A stretch of 35,897 nt of DNA, taken from positions 1 to 35,897 of the IMG/VR virus record IMGVR_UViG_3300009009_000030; one strand, given 5' to 3'. Below the pieces are notes generated by a model. The model was not told the origin of the DNA, made no database searches, and saw only the letters and a list, made by a program, of their open reading frames with translations. The position numbers were made by a program, and so were the translations under genes. Position 1 is the stretch's first letter. Each line of letters begins with the position of its first letter. Source of the stretch: a virus. Shown piece after piece: positions 16,491 through 27,008 of this stretch.

Positions 16491-19400
16491 ATGGGCTCGG
16501 AGATTTTTAAACTTAAGTCGTTGTATATGGAAGACACAGTAGTGCGTGGCGCTCGTATCAATCTTAAGAACGCCAAGAACACTAAAACTGTACAAGTAAA
16601 TCCAGGTGAAGATCCTATTGTAAAAACAGGAGAGACTGGAGTATCTTCAGAATATGTTGTCCAGACATCTTTGATCGGTAATGATCTGAAGGGATACGGT
16701 ACTTTTACAAATAACAGTGATATCGTGCGGGACTATACAGGGCCTCAGAATGTAGCACATGGTGATATTATACGTCTTGATACGGATGTTACATTCTACA
16801 ACGTAACAGGTATGCAAGGTACCGATGTGTATCTGGCTGAAAAGTTTGTAAAAAAGAATACTACCGATCCGAGTGTGCAGTCTGGGGTCGCTACAGTAAG
16901 AAAGGTTAAGCTAGATAGCGTAAAGTATGAGTCGGTAAAAAGTGACGGCACCCAGAATATTATATCATATGACAAGGATAAAACTGATTGGGGAGTTACT
17001 GGAATAAACTTTTCAGATCCTAAAATAGCTCCTAGTAATCAGGTATCATTTGAGACTGGCATGACTCTGCAGTTTATGCCAGGAGCGTCTTCAAGAAAAG
17101 AGGACCTCACTACTGTAGGCAGTGTCTATAAAACTATTGTAGATAATAATACATCAGCTATTTCTGATCTCAGCCTCAGCCCTCTACCTTATCCGCATGA
17201 GAGCCTCAAAGTATACGCGGGTACTGTGTCGAGTGCTCCGACATTATTAGTAGAGCATGAAAATTATGTTGTAAATTACAGCCAGAGTCCAGAGTACAAG
17301 TTTCCTCGCCCTCCTTATGAGGAGCGTCCTGTAGCTTACCTCAAGTTCCTCGACAAGATTACTGAAGAAGTTCAGGTATCAAAAATTGATGGAACTTTTG
17401 AAGGCAACTTATCTATACAGAAGAAAACTATTGTTTCTGGAGGAGCTGACCTCGTACATCCTATTAAGGATATTATTCCTACAAGTTCTTTTGTAATAAA
17501 GGTGGCAGACTCAGATAAAAGAACCAATACTGATTATGTACCCGATTACGCAGCAGGTTTAGTTACTTTCGTAAAGCATAAAAACTCTGAAAGTCTTATA
17601 GGAGCTATATCCTACGTACAGAGATTAATGTGGGATGGGATTAGTGTTATAAAGGGTGTCACAGAAGATCTAGTCCAAGATACTTCTAATTTAGTCATCC
17701 CAGGAGTATCTGGCTTGCCCGGCGTAACTGGCATAGTATACTATGAGGATACGGATCAGAACAATCTTGTAAGAGATATCGACTATATCCTTGACCCAGA
17801 ATCCGGCTCCATAGGATTTACCTCTCCTCTAAAAGACTCTGAGTCTGTTTTGGTCTCCTACTATGTAGAGGGAGAGGACGTCTCCAATGAAAGAGTCCTT
17901 TTGACAGATATGCGGGCAAACAAGTACCCAATTATCACAAGCACAGTGACGTTAACCATGCAGTATAAAACTTTCGAAGAAAATAAAGAGGTTACAAAGA
18001 CAAAGGTGCTTGCTGAGGGTGAGGATTATACCCTGTCGTATATCACTGGTAGAATATTTTTGAATTCATTAGCTAGCGATGAGGAGGTACTATCCCTTGA
18101 GATTAGTTATACTCCTATGGCGGCTGTCAACTGTGTTATGCAGACAATCCCCGGGGATAGCCTAAACTATAGAATAAGAATCATTGATGATGTGGTTAAG
18201 ATAGTAGATCCAACAAAACTGGTTTTTCAGATCAACAATCCGCTTATATCGATACCACAGAAGAAAACGTTCCAGGATGAGATTACTACATCAAATTATG
18301 ACTTTTTGAGTCCTATCCTTCCTGATAGCCTGGTATCCATTACTAATGAGAAAGGGCCCGTCTCGTACGATGTCTCAGGATATACCTACACAGACGTGTC
18401 CAGGCAGATTAAACTGGATGAGTCTTTGGCAAGTAATCTTCCTGATATCGATGATACGATATCAGCTACGTATAGTTTTGAGGCAGAACGTTTGCCCTAC
18501 GCACCGGCGCTACTTATAAACGTCATTTTTAATCCAGGAGAATCGAGTTTTGTCATAGAGGGATTTGATCGTACAGATGTGCTAAAATCCGGCATGGTAA
18601 TAAGAATAGACAATTTTGATCCGGAAAACATTTTTTATTTCAAGATAAAATCAGTTACATATTTGCACAACAACACAGTAGTCACTTTATATGGATCCTT
18701 TTCAGAGACTATTATTAATCCGACATTCTATCTGTTGGATGATGCTATTGCATGGCAGAGCCTGCCCTCTGAGACTATCGTAGATACTACTGCGGCTGTA
18801 GGGTCTGATGCTTTTGTGATAGATGGTAGCCCTCTTCAGATAAAACAGAATATCAAAAAAGATTCTCTACTTATGGTTAATGAGGCTCAAATCTATACGG
18901 TTACTGCGGTCACGACAACTGGCACGCAGTCTATCATAGGAGTGTATCCGCCACTTCAAAGCGAGTTATCTGGGACAGTACAGTACTCGGCGCTGCCTAC
19001 GCATTCTAATGGAGATGATACGCTTGATGCACAATATTTTGCATTGACAGACCCAACAGAGCCAGCATTTACATTATCGTATAAAGCTCCAGAGGGATTT
19101 GAAGGCAGCGCTAAATTACTAGTGGATAAAACTAATATTGTTATTTTTGAAGCAATTCGGGGCATGGTAAATCCGGAACCTTATATTTTTAAAATATCTG
19201 ATTATGGCAGTGTGTATGAATTAGCTAAAACTATTCAAGGAACCAAGTCGACATTTCACACTAATGTTCCTCTATTAAATGTTCCAGACTACAGTCCTTT
19301 TACGATATCTCCCGATGGGAGTCTCGAGGAATATTATTTAGCTCAAGGGACGTATAGCCCAGAATGTATCGTACCGTTTGAACAAGATATATTGGTAGAT

Positions 19401-22400
19401 CTCCCGTACGCGTTTCAGATCACTCCGGATCTTTTCAAGTGGACATTACTTCAGGCTTTCGCTAACCAGCCATCATTTATAATTAAAAAAGTTGATCGTA
19501 CCGAAACTTTTTTGGCGGGTAACATTTTAGCTTTTCAAAATAAATGTGATGGAGCTGTATATTTTTATGAGGTAGCTAAATCAGAGCTTGTTGATGATAA
19601 AGTTGATTCATCTATAAAGAATACGTTAGTATCTTTACAAGAGGAGTTCAGAACAAATCTACTAGATCCAACAGTATTTAAATATGATAGTGTATTGTGG
19701 CAGCCGCTTCAGAATGATATCGCGGATATTGATTACGAAAATTCCAAAGTTACCTTCGGAGGATCTGTTCAAGGTAACCTGCGAGAAGGTACAGTTTTAA
19801 AATTTGCAGATAAGTATGTATACCAAGTCAAGGCTACAGAAGAGACCGTAAATAATTTTACCCTTACCCTGACGCCTTCTATTAATAGTAGTGTTCGAAT
19901 GGAATCCTATTTTGGGTACGTTAAACAGAGCTCTGTTCCTATATATCTAAATGAAGTAGGTCCACAGCCTTTTCTGTCTGTTATATATACAGCTCCTACA
20001 GCACATACAGGGAGCGCCTCTATAAAAGTCGATGCTGACGGTGTTTACCTTAAAGAGACTGTAGATAACTTTCATGAGAAGCAGACCGTGCTCCTATTTA
20101 GTATGTTCAATAATTTTATGGAGTTGGTTAAAGCTATTAATGATGTTAAGTCGTATATAGACACCAGTACTCCATTTGCGGCAGCAGTGCCTGACTCCTA
20201 TGGGGCTATACTAGCTAATGATAAATTTGATATGTATAAGTTAAGAAATACTGGAGATCAGTACATAGCACTTCCTAATGTATTGTTAATTGTAGCGGCT
20301 GCTTTTGAGATTTCCTATACGGCTCCTGCGGGATATGTGGGCAGCGCTACAGTTACTGTATTGCCAGAAGAGCTTGTTCTTACAGAAACTATAGAGAACT
20401 ATCTTACCGAGCCTGTAACCGTTAATGTTGTACGTATTCGTTACAACAGTGCTCAGAGTATAAATCATCTCGCTAGTAATATATTAGCGGAAGTTCCTTC
20501 CCTGGTTGCCGGTGGAGGATACCCGTATAGTGCTACCCTAAATAATACTCAGTTATTTCGTGCTGGTTTCTGGGATGTCACGCATATTACTTCATTAGAT
20601 AACGCCCCCCAGAGTACCCCTACTAATGTTTATGGAACAGTAGACGGAGCTTATTGGTACGGTCTAGGAATTTTGAATGAGCATCGTATGGTCCAGGGTA
20701 CCGATTATGAGATAGAGACCGGCGCTGTAGCACTAACTACGCCTATTATCCCATTAGATCGATTCCGATTTAACTACTTAGGCCTTTGGAATCTATCGGA
20801 GTATGAGGGATCCTCTATCAAGTGTACCTGTCGGTATTTTACAGATCTAGCTGTAGGTTCAAGAGTAGATATCTATATGGATTTTTTGAATATCGATCAG
20901 TTTTATTTGCAGAAACTAACTGAAAAGAAATTTACTGAGATTGTAGTAGCCCCGCAGATTCAGGAGTTGCTAGATCAGAAAGGTAGCGGAGGAGGTCAGG
21001 GTAGTGACAACGGAGCAAATAATAATAGCACTCCGGCATATCAGGGCGGCTCTGTAGATCTTTACTATGCGCTACGTGATGAAGAAATTAAGAAACAGCT
21101 TTACATTAGATTTTACCATTGGTATAAAGAACGCCTCAGAGACCTCTCTGCAGAACTCCAATTAGGTATGGGTTTTAAGTTTGGGCATAGTAATGCTTTG
21201 GGACTTGATCATAATAATCAATATTCTCTAGAGGATCAGTATGTAGAGAATGAGGACTATACTCTTACGACTGATACTGATATCAAACAGATTAATAATG
21301 GTTTTTCTAAGTTTTTTCCAGTAGGCTATGATAGCCAAGCTCCTATGTACTATCCGAGATTTGGGGCTGAGTCTATTGGGTATAATGATGTGTACTGCTG
21401 CAACATTCAGTATCGAAAAAACGGTGTTATTGTTACTGAGGGTTTCGTAAAATCCGATAATCCATACTGGAATCGCGACTTGAATTTTATGGTATGGAGT
21501 GATGACTCAGTAGCGGCTAATAAGAACCTTGTAGGATATTATGAGGTAGAAGTTCCTGTAGCAGATCGAACAATAGATGCTAGTACTTATACTTTTTTGC
21601 GCAGGATTGATGTGGGAGATAAGATTAGACCGACTCAGTTCAATAGCTACTATGATATTGCCTCGATACAATCTCCTGCCGGAAAAACTTATGAATATCT
21701 AGTATTAAATAAACCCTTATCTGAGCGGGGTGTAAAGACCTATATCCTGAATGACCTTGACCCTAAAAAAGAACTTAAAAATGAGGATGGGGTTAGTATA
21801 TCTTCATATACGTCTTTTGATACCTTTGTAGAAAGTCTTCCTCCAGATGGGTATCAGATTTACGTAAAGCGTCAGGATAAAGAGCCCTTTCCTATGTCAG
21901 ATGACTACGGTAATTTAGGGGCTTCTGCGTATGGCGAAAATATTGAAGGTTTAGTCAGAAACACCCGTCGCATCAAAAAACCTTTTTTACAGGCTCTCTT
22001 GAGACTTCTATTTCCTGTATCTTTTGCAGCGACAACTCCTCACAAAAATTTCAAAATATGGGTTAAAAAAGATTCTGAGTCTGACTGGGACGTGCTCGGA
22101 CAGATCGACCTCAAAAAATTGACTTTTAAAGAAGAACGTAACGCCGATGATGTTTTAGATGCTCTACGCCATGATTTCAAAGAAGTTTTTATAGTTCCAA
22201 GTCTACCTCCTGTAACTGTTTATGATATAGATGATGATATAGAAAAAGGTTTTCAGAAATATTTCTATCTTTCTATGGAGAGAGTCTATGATGCAGACAG
22301 TCCTGGCGGATATTACGATGGATTTGTTTTACGTGCTAGAAATAAAGAGTGGTGGTTCAAGATAACTAATGGCGATGGCATGGCTATTATAGATGATTAT

Positions 22401-25400
22401 GGATTCTCAGCATCTAAAGAGTATAAAAACTTTTATGATCCAGACAATATCTATAAGAGACTACTACTGGAGAAACAGGCATGGGAAACAGAAGCTTTGA
22501 TATTAAAGGATTTGTATGATCATAGCGATAAAATAGCGCGTGCTTTTGATCAAGGCAATTTGAATCGTACTAATAGCAAGTATCAGAACTATCTGGCTAA
22601 ACCAGAAGGAAGTACTAAAAACGGTATCTCAGATATCCTCATGACACGTATCCCTGCGTACGAAAAGCAGCTTCTTTATTTGATCAGTTCTACCGGACCT
22701 GTGTATCAAACGCTATATCCTGATTTTGTGCATCCTGAGGATAGCGCATCACCTGCGATAGCTCTTACTTTTAAACAGACGTCGCAGGCCTTGAGTATAT
22801 ATAATGGGGCATACAATAAAGAACAGTTCTACAAGAACCTTAACAATAACAATAATCTGACGTGGCGTAATGACTATGTAAAATGGGCTCTGAGTCTAGA
22901 GCGTGGTTTGATATATCAGAAAGATGCTCGAGATATGTCAGATGCTACTGCTCAAACGATAACTGTGGGACTTAGGGAACTCCCAGCGTTAGCTGTAGGA
23001 TTACTGGAAAACACAGTTTACACAGTAGAATCTCCAGCAGTGTCAGTTAAGTGGGACAGCTCCGGAAAAGTAATAAGTTTTACAGTTACCTTGATTAAAG
23101 TTCAGGGGACTGAAACTCGTATCGAGGGTCTTAGTATAGATTTCCCTCTATACAAGCATGTCACGTCTGGTGCTATTACTTCTTTGGTGTATAAAACTCT
23201 CAATGAGGTATGCTCTGATATCTCCAGTTATACTTTTGGGACTACAGGACCTAGACTATTCACGTGTAGCAATGTTTTTGAGCATTATGAAAATAGTATA
23301 GTTAATAATATGCTAGAGGTTTCAGCGTTGCCTATTGATCCAGTTTCTGGGGCTGTCCTCTCTGTAACTACTGTAGCAGATGCACGCGACTCGGACTCAA
23401 GAGTCCTCTTTTTAGATAAAGGAATTGAGGATAGGGTATACACGCACAATATTAGAGAGCTTCCTGGTTTTACTATAAAATATCTTGGTGAATATTATTC
23501 ACAGAGCGCAGACCCAGAAGCTTTTATAGTGCTTTCTGATACCGCAGTATTTCAGGATCTTAGTTATGGTGTTTTTTTAGATAATGGATACAAGAAAAAA
23601 ATCATTATTACGGGCACTACTATAGATAGCACTTTGTTAGAGATCGAGTTTAATCTATATGATAGCGTCAATAGCGTATACAAAACTTTAGGCTCATTAG
23701 TTTCTGAGATAAATGCCTATCGCTATGAAGGTGTGCAAATTTTTGATGCACAGGTGCCGCACATAGCTCCAACTATTTCTGCGGAGACGGTAGTTTTGAA
23801 TGATGCTTTTATTACCGCGGCATTTTCTTCAATAGGCAATATACAATGTACTACATATGCCCATGTAAATATGTCTTTGGATAATATCGATTCAGAGATA
23901 AATCAGGGTATATTTAGAATTTTTTATGCATCTGATTTTAAGAAGAAACTTGAAATTAGCTTTAGTTCAATTATTGTGGACGGTTCTGTTATAAAGACTA
24001 ATCCAGATCAAATTTCTGAAACATTTGTTTTTGATTTTCAAAATAGTGATTTATCCTTTAAATCGATCTTGGAGTTTTCGGAGGAGTTATCAGCATTTAA
24101 GTATAAGCAAAAAGCCTTGTTCGAGGCTATCCCGGTATATCAGAAAGATGAAGGTTCCGGGCTATCTACACGTTATGTTGTTGTCGAAAATCTAAATCGT
24201 TTTATAGGGTTTGATAAGGTAGAAAATATTTATGTTGATACCTATGTACAATCTATAGCCCCAACATCGAGTAATCGAGATGTTGCTAATGTACAGAATG
24301 CCTATTTTGCGCATCCATTCTATACCTCAAACGGTAATCCAAAAAAACTGCCTATTGAGGGGATACCGGTACCAGGGGCATGGGATACTCTTACGAATGA
24401 ACCCGTGTTAGAGCTCCAGTGTATCGGAGGCGTTGATTGGGAGATTACTTATAATGATTTTGAGAGTGGTTCTTACAAAAGCTATACACCGACCCAGATA
24501 GTTAATATCATAGATACTCAAGGATTCATTACTGAGGCACAATACGACACTGTGCGTACAGTAGAAGACCAGCCTGTAGTGTCTATTATAAAAGAGCTGG
24601 TACTCACAAGAAAAAGTTCTTTAGGAGATACCGTATTTACCGTAAATCTTAGACAGTACGATACAATTAGTAAATTGGTTTTGGCAATAAATGCCCTTAC
24701 TGTTAAAGATGCTCAAGGCATCAATACTAACGTATTTTTCGCAAAGTTGCTAGGGAGTACTTCTATTCAAGGTGCCTATAAAAGCTATGAATTGAATGCC
24801 GTGTACGTTCCTATTATTCGTAGTTTTTATGTGACATATGAAAATCAAGACGGGACAGTCAGAACAGAGTATAAACCAAATCATCTAATTGGGTGGTCGC
24901 TAGAGTCTTCAAAATATTCTTCTGTGCAAAAAACCACACTAATAATGTCGGAAAAGAGATACAGCACTGGAAATGCTTACCAATATAGGCTCAGCGCGCC
25001 TGAGGTAGCTTATCAGGATACTCTTGTAAATAACCCGCAAGGTTTTAGGCGCGATATTCTAGCTTTTGATATATACTGTTGGGATGACGACGGATACTAT
25101 GAAATAAAGGATAACTGGATATACTTTAGAAGCGCTCAAGTAGGGTATGAGTACTCTTCCGATCTCGGGCAACCTGACAAGACTTTAGGATATGGGATAC
25201 CTCTTGCAAGTTCTGGACACAGCTCTACGAGCGCTACAGAGAGTTTAGTGACACTCATCAATAGGATAAATAGTAATGGAATAGTCAGTAAAAAGTTCCA
25301 CGCTAACCTCAAGTTTACACGTAGTGATATTAATGAGCCAGGATTTTTTGAGTACGGATATCTTCCAAATTTTCATACCACTGTTCCAAAGTCTGTGCTG

Positions 25401-27008
25401 GATAATATCTATTTAAGAGATGATAATGTATTAACTCTGCGCCCTGGGACTGGTTATTCTTTTCTAGGAGCTTCCTATAACGTTAATAGTGCGGCGCGTA
25501 CAATAGATCTCATGAGTAACTGGAGTTATACATATGATTATTCAGTGACTTTTGATTTTTCAGCGCTAGCATATAGTACTGTAGGAGGGTTAGCTTCAAG
25601 TATCAACAGTGAGTTAGTGCCCAATATAGTTAGTTCAGTATTTGAGGCTAATATCGTTGGTACCCACTCTTCTGATAGTAGCTCTACAATACTCGCAGAC
25701 AAGGGCCCTGTTGCAGAGATTACCGAGGTTTTAACAGTTGATACGCTTTTAAACTATGTCATAGTTAGTAGGAGTGATTGGTATGTAGACGATATTGTTA
25801 CATTCACTACTACTGGAGCTTTACCTGCTCCACTTGTTGCAGGCACTCCATATTATGTAGTCAATAAATCAGTAGTCGGGCCTGTAATAAATCTTCAGGT
25901 TTCAACATCTTTTGGCGGGCCCTCTATAAATATCACCTCATCAGGTAGCGGTATTCAGAACATTCATAGAAAATACGTTGACCTATTAGTTGATCCATTA
26001 TCTGTAGTCCAACCAGCCCTACAGATACGCGTTAGAAATCTTGCTGGAGTAAATTATGCTATATCTAATGCTAGGTATGATATAGCAGATAATCAATCAA
26101 GTTTAACTCTAACCTGCTCTATACGATATTTTGACACGTTCTCTTTAACTGGTCAAGATTATAGTACCCTCACTATCGGTGAATTAGGGGATCTGTTAGG
26201 AAGTCTTCAGCATTATGTTGCTTCCATATTTCCGCCATTGTTCAATTCTACGGTGGTTAATGACTTTTATACGCTCAAAGAGGCTACTCGGATGTTAACT
26301 GCTGCAGGGACTATAGATCAAAACACCTATTTGGCAGCGTCTTTGCATGATCTAGTAGCAATAAATCTTCTGAATATGAGTAGTCAAGCTAACACAGTAG
26401 GGTTTACTAACTATATTCAAGCGATCTCAACAACCACATATGATGCACCTATTCCGATTGATAGGGATCTCAACAAATGGGTAGACGAGGCTTTATATGG
26501 CAACTATAAAAAAGGCTTTATCGCATTAGATATTCTTCCTATAAAGATACCCGGGGTATCATACGGTATTCCTAACGTATATCCTCAGACCCAGCTTTAT
26601 TCAGACAATATTCCAGCTCATGTTTTTTTCGGAATCCTAGGTGATATTAGTTGGGTGCAGATCTCTGATAAAAATCTGCATGCGCAATTGAACTATGTTA
26701 AGGAGCGTCTAGGTATGCCATGGAAAAATGACCTAGGCATAGTTGTTCCAGATTATTACACCCCTGAGCAATTCAACGTGAATAATCCCTACGCTATTGA
26801 TCTTGATAATTTTTTAGGGTATTTACGTACGGTACGCTATAATCAGATCAAAAATAGCGTGATTAATGAAGCACTTGTTAAAAATAAGTATTTCTGGCTA
26901 TACATGAAATTTCATAAGGAGTTTGGATGCGATCAACGTGTGATAGCTCTGAAAAAACAGATATCTCAGAAGGAACAGGATTCGGGTCTTCTGGAAGATC
27001 TGAGCTAA
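16491..27008 (+). CDS. Giant virion protein (3505 residues), beta-rich modular, probable baseplate or fibre component
   Basis: One open frame of 10.5 kb, starting 13 bases after the previous stop with AAGGA (16481-16485). I do not recognise a family over its full length. Residues 1-850 are beta modules with repeated hairpins (RDIDYILDPESGSIGF, EDYTLSYITGRIFLN). Three diverged units at about 860, 1161 and 1272 begin (S/I)Y(T/K)AP followed by GSA. A Gly/Ser/Asn linker lies at about 1496-1520. Residues 1520-2160 are less repetitive and partly helical. From about 2200 to 3220 a motif like YxTxxxLVxxINA recurs. Around 3110 there is a LPAPLVAGTPYYVVN segment of a type common in phage structural proteins. 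The end (3300-3505) is helical and globular. No signal peptide. Its place among spike and wedge genes suggests a baseplate-attached structure; function unknown. Confidence 0.9.
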   Translation: MGSEIFKLKSLYMEDTVVRGARINLKNAKNTKTVQVNPGEDPIVKTGETGVSSEYVVQTSLIGNDLKGYGTFTNNSDIVRDYTGPQNVAHGDIIRLDTDVTFYNVTGMQGTDVYLAEKFVKKNTTDPSVQSGVATVRKVKLDSVKYESVKSDGTQNIISYDKDKTDWGVTGINFSDPKIAPSNQVSFETGMTLQFMPGASSRKEDLTTVGSVYKTIVDNNTSAISDLSLSPLPYPHESLKVYAGTVSSAPTLLVEHENYVVNYSQSPEYKFPRPPYEERPVAYLKFLDKITEEVQVSKIDGTFEGNLSIQKKTIVSGGADLVHPIKDIIPTSSFVIKVADSDKRTNTDYVPDYAAGLVTFVKHKNSESLIGAISYVQRLMWDGISVIKGVTEDLVQDTSNLVIPGVSGLPGVTGIVYYEDTDQNNLVRDIDYILDPESGSIGFTSPLKDSESVLVSYYVEGEDVSNERVLLTDMRANKYPIITSTVTLTMQYKTFEENKEVTKTKVLAEGEDYTLSYITGRIFLNSLASDEEVLSLEISYTPMAAVNCVMQTIPGDSLNYRIRIIDDVVKIVDPTKLVFQINNPLISIPQKKTFQDEITTSNYDFLSPILPDSLVSITNEKGPVSYDVSGYTYTDVSRQIKLDESLASNLPDIDDTISATYSFEAERLPYAPALLINVIFNPGESSFVIEGFDRTDVLKSGMVIRIDNFDPENIFYFKIKSVTYLHNNTVVTLYGSFSETIINPTFYLLDDAIAWQSLPSETIVDTTAAVGSDAFVIDGSPLQIKQNIKKDSLLMVNEAQIYTVTAVTTTGTQSIIGVYPPLQSELSGTVQYSALPTHSNGDDTLDAQYFALTDPTEPAFTLSYKAPEGFEGSAKLLVDKTNIVIFEAIRGMVNPEPYIFKISDYGSVYELAKTIQGTKSTFHTNVPLLNVPDYSPFTISPDGSLEEYYLAQGTYSPECIVPFEQDILVDLPYAFQITPDLFKWTLLQAFANQPSFIIKKVDRTETFLAGNILAFQNKCDGAVYFYEVAKSELVDDKVDSSIKNTLVSLQEEFRTNLLDPTVFKYDSVLWQPLQNDIADIDYENSKVTFGGSVQGNLREGTVLKFADKYVYQVKATEETVNNFTLTLTPSINSSVRMESYFGYVKQSSVPIYLNEVGPQPFLSVIYTAPTAHTGSASIKVDADGVYLKETVDNFHEKQTVLLFSMFNNFMELVKAINDVKSYIDTSTPFAAAVPDSYGAILANDKFDMYKLRNTGDQYIALPNVLLIVAAAFEISYTAPAGYVGSATVTVLPEELVLTETIENYLTEPVTVNVVRIRYNSAQSINHLASNILAEVPSLVAGGGYPYSATLNNTQLFRAGFWDVTHITSLDNAPQSTPTNVYGTVDGAYWYGLGILNEHRMVQGTDYEIETGAVALTTPIIPLDRFRFNYLGLWNLSEYEGSSIKCTCRYFTDLAVGSRVDIYMDFLNIDQFYLQKLTEKKFTEIVVAPQIQELLDQKGSGGGQGSDNGANNNSTPAYQGGSVDLYYALRDEEIKKQLYIRFYHWYKERLRDLSAELQLGMGFKFGHSNALGLDHNNQYSLEDQYVENEDYTLTTDTDIKQINNGFSKFFPVGYDSQAPMYYPRFGAESIGYNDVYCCNIQYRKNGVIVTEGFVKSDNPYWNRDLNFMVWSDDSVAANKNLVGYYEVEVPVADRTIDASTYTFLRRIDVGDKIRPTQFNSYYDIASIQSPAGKTYEYLVLNKPLSERGVKTYILNDLDPKKELKNEDGVSISSYTSFDTFVESLPPDGYQIYVKRQDKEPFPMSDDYGNLGASAYGENIEGLVRNTRRIKKPFLQALLRLLFPVSFAATTPHKNFKIWVKKDSESDWDVLGQIDLKKLTFKEERNADDVLDALRHDFKEVFIVPSLPPVTVYDIDDDIEKGFQKYFYLSMERVYDADSPGGYYDGFVLRARNKEWWFKITNGDGMAIIDDYGFSASKEYKNFYDPDNIYKRLLLEKQAWETEALILKDLYDHSDKIARAFDQGNLNRTNSKYQNYLAKPEGSTKNGISDILMTRIPAYEKQLLYLISSTGPVYQTLYPDFVHPEDSASPAIALTFKQTSQALSIYNGAYNKEQFYKNLNNNNNLTWRNDYVKWALSLERGLIYQKDARDMSDATAQTITVGLRELPALAVGLLENTVYTVESPAVSVKWDSSGKVISFTVTLIKVQGTETRIEGLSIDFPLYKHVTSGAITSLVYKTLNEVCSDISSYTFGTTGPRLFTCSNVFEHYENSIVNNMLEVSALPIDPVSGAVLSVTTVADARDSDSRVLFLDKGIEDRVYTHNIRELPGFTIKYLGEYYSQSADPEAFIVLSDTAVFQDLSYGVFLDNGYKKKIIITGTTIDSTLLEIEFNLYDSVNSVYKTLGSLVSEINAYRYEGVQIFDAQVPHIAPTISAETVVLNDAFITAAFSSIGNIQCTTYAHVNMSLDNIDSEINQGIFRIFYASDFKKKLEISFSSIIVDGSVIKTNPDQISETFVFDFQNSDLSFKSILEFSEELSAFKYKQKALFEAIPVYQKDEGSGLSTRYVVVENLNRFIGFDKVENIYVDTYVQSIAPTSSNRDVANVQNAYFAHPFYTSNGNPKKLPIEGIPVPGAWDTLTNEPVLELQCIGGVDWEITYNDFESGSYKSYTPTQIVNIIDTQGFITEAQYDTVRTVEDQPVVSIIKELVLTRKSSLGDTVFTVNLRQYDTISKLVLAINALTVKDAQGINTNVFFAKLLGSTSIQGAYKSYELNAVYVPIIRSFYVTYENQDGTVRTEYKPNHLIGWSLESSKYSSVQKTTLIMSEKRYSTGNAYQYRLSAPEVAYQDTLVNNPQGFRRDILAFDIYCWDDDGYYEIKDNWIYFRSAQVGYEYSSDLGQPDKTLGYGIPLASSGHSSTSATESLVTLINRINSNGIVSKKFHANLKFTRSDINEPGFFEYGYLPNFHTTVPKSVLDNIYLRDDNVLTLRPGTGYSFLGASYNVNSAARTIDLMSNWSYTYDYSVTFDFSALAYSTVGGLASSINSELVPNIVSSVFEANIVGTHSSDSSSTILADKGPVAEITEVLTVDTLLNYVIVSRSDWYVDDIVTFTTTGALPAPLVAGTPYYVVNKSVVGPVINLQVSTSFGGPSINITSSGSGIQNIHRKYVDLLVDPLSVVQPALQIRVRNLAGVNYAISNARYDIADNQSSLTLTCSIRYFDTFSLTGQDYSTLTIGELGDLLGSLQHYVASIFPPLFNSTVVNDFYTLKEATRMLTAAGTIDQNTYLAASLHDLVAINLLNMSSQANTVGFTNYIQAISTTTYDAPIPIDRDLNKWVDEALYGNYKKGFIALDILPIKIPGVSYGIPNVYPQTQLYSDNIPAHVFFGILGDISWVQISDKNLHAQLNYVKERLGMPWKNDLGIVVPDYYTPEQFNVNNPYAIDLDNFLGYLRTVRYNQIKNSVINEALVKNKYFWLYMKFHKEFGCDQRVIALKKQISQKEQDSGLLEDLS
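19068..20420 (+). repeat. Three diverged protein repeats in the giant gene
   Basis: Units begin at 19068 (residue 860), 19971 (1161) and 20304 (1272). Each has the order Phe, two beta residues, Y(T/K)AP, G, GSA, then a hydrophobic strand and an E(T/A)(V/I) turn. Repetition is visible at protein level only. Confidence 0.6.
26916..26921 (+). promoter_or_regulatory. Internal ribosome binding site inside the giant gene
   Basis: AAGGAG lies 5 bases before ATG 26927 within the coding end of the 3505-residue gene, and decides the start of the overlapping 79-residue gene. Confidence 0.65.

Noticed and set aside
19880-19887. TATTAATA inside the giant gene, like the core of the intergenic 13-mer
   Set aside because: Only the 8-base core matches, flanks differ, and it is in coding sequence; likely chance in AT-rich DNA.
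21975-22060. Signal-peptide-like stretch inside the giant protein (basic residues, then FLQALLRLLFPVSFAATT)
   Set aside because: It is around residue 1835 of a continuous frame; a signal peptide must be N-terminal, and no ribosome site suggests an internal start. Possibly a buried helix.
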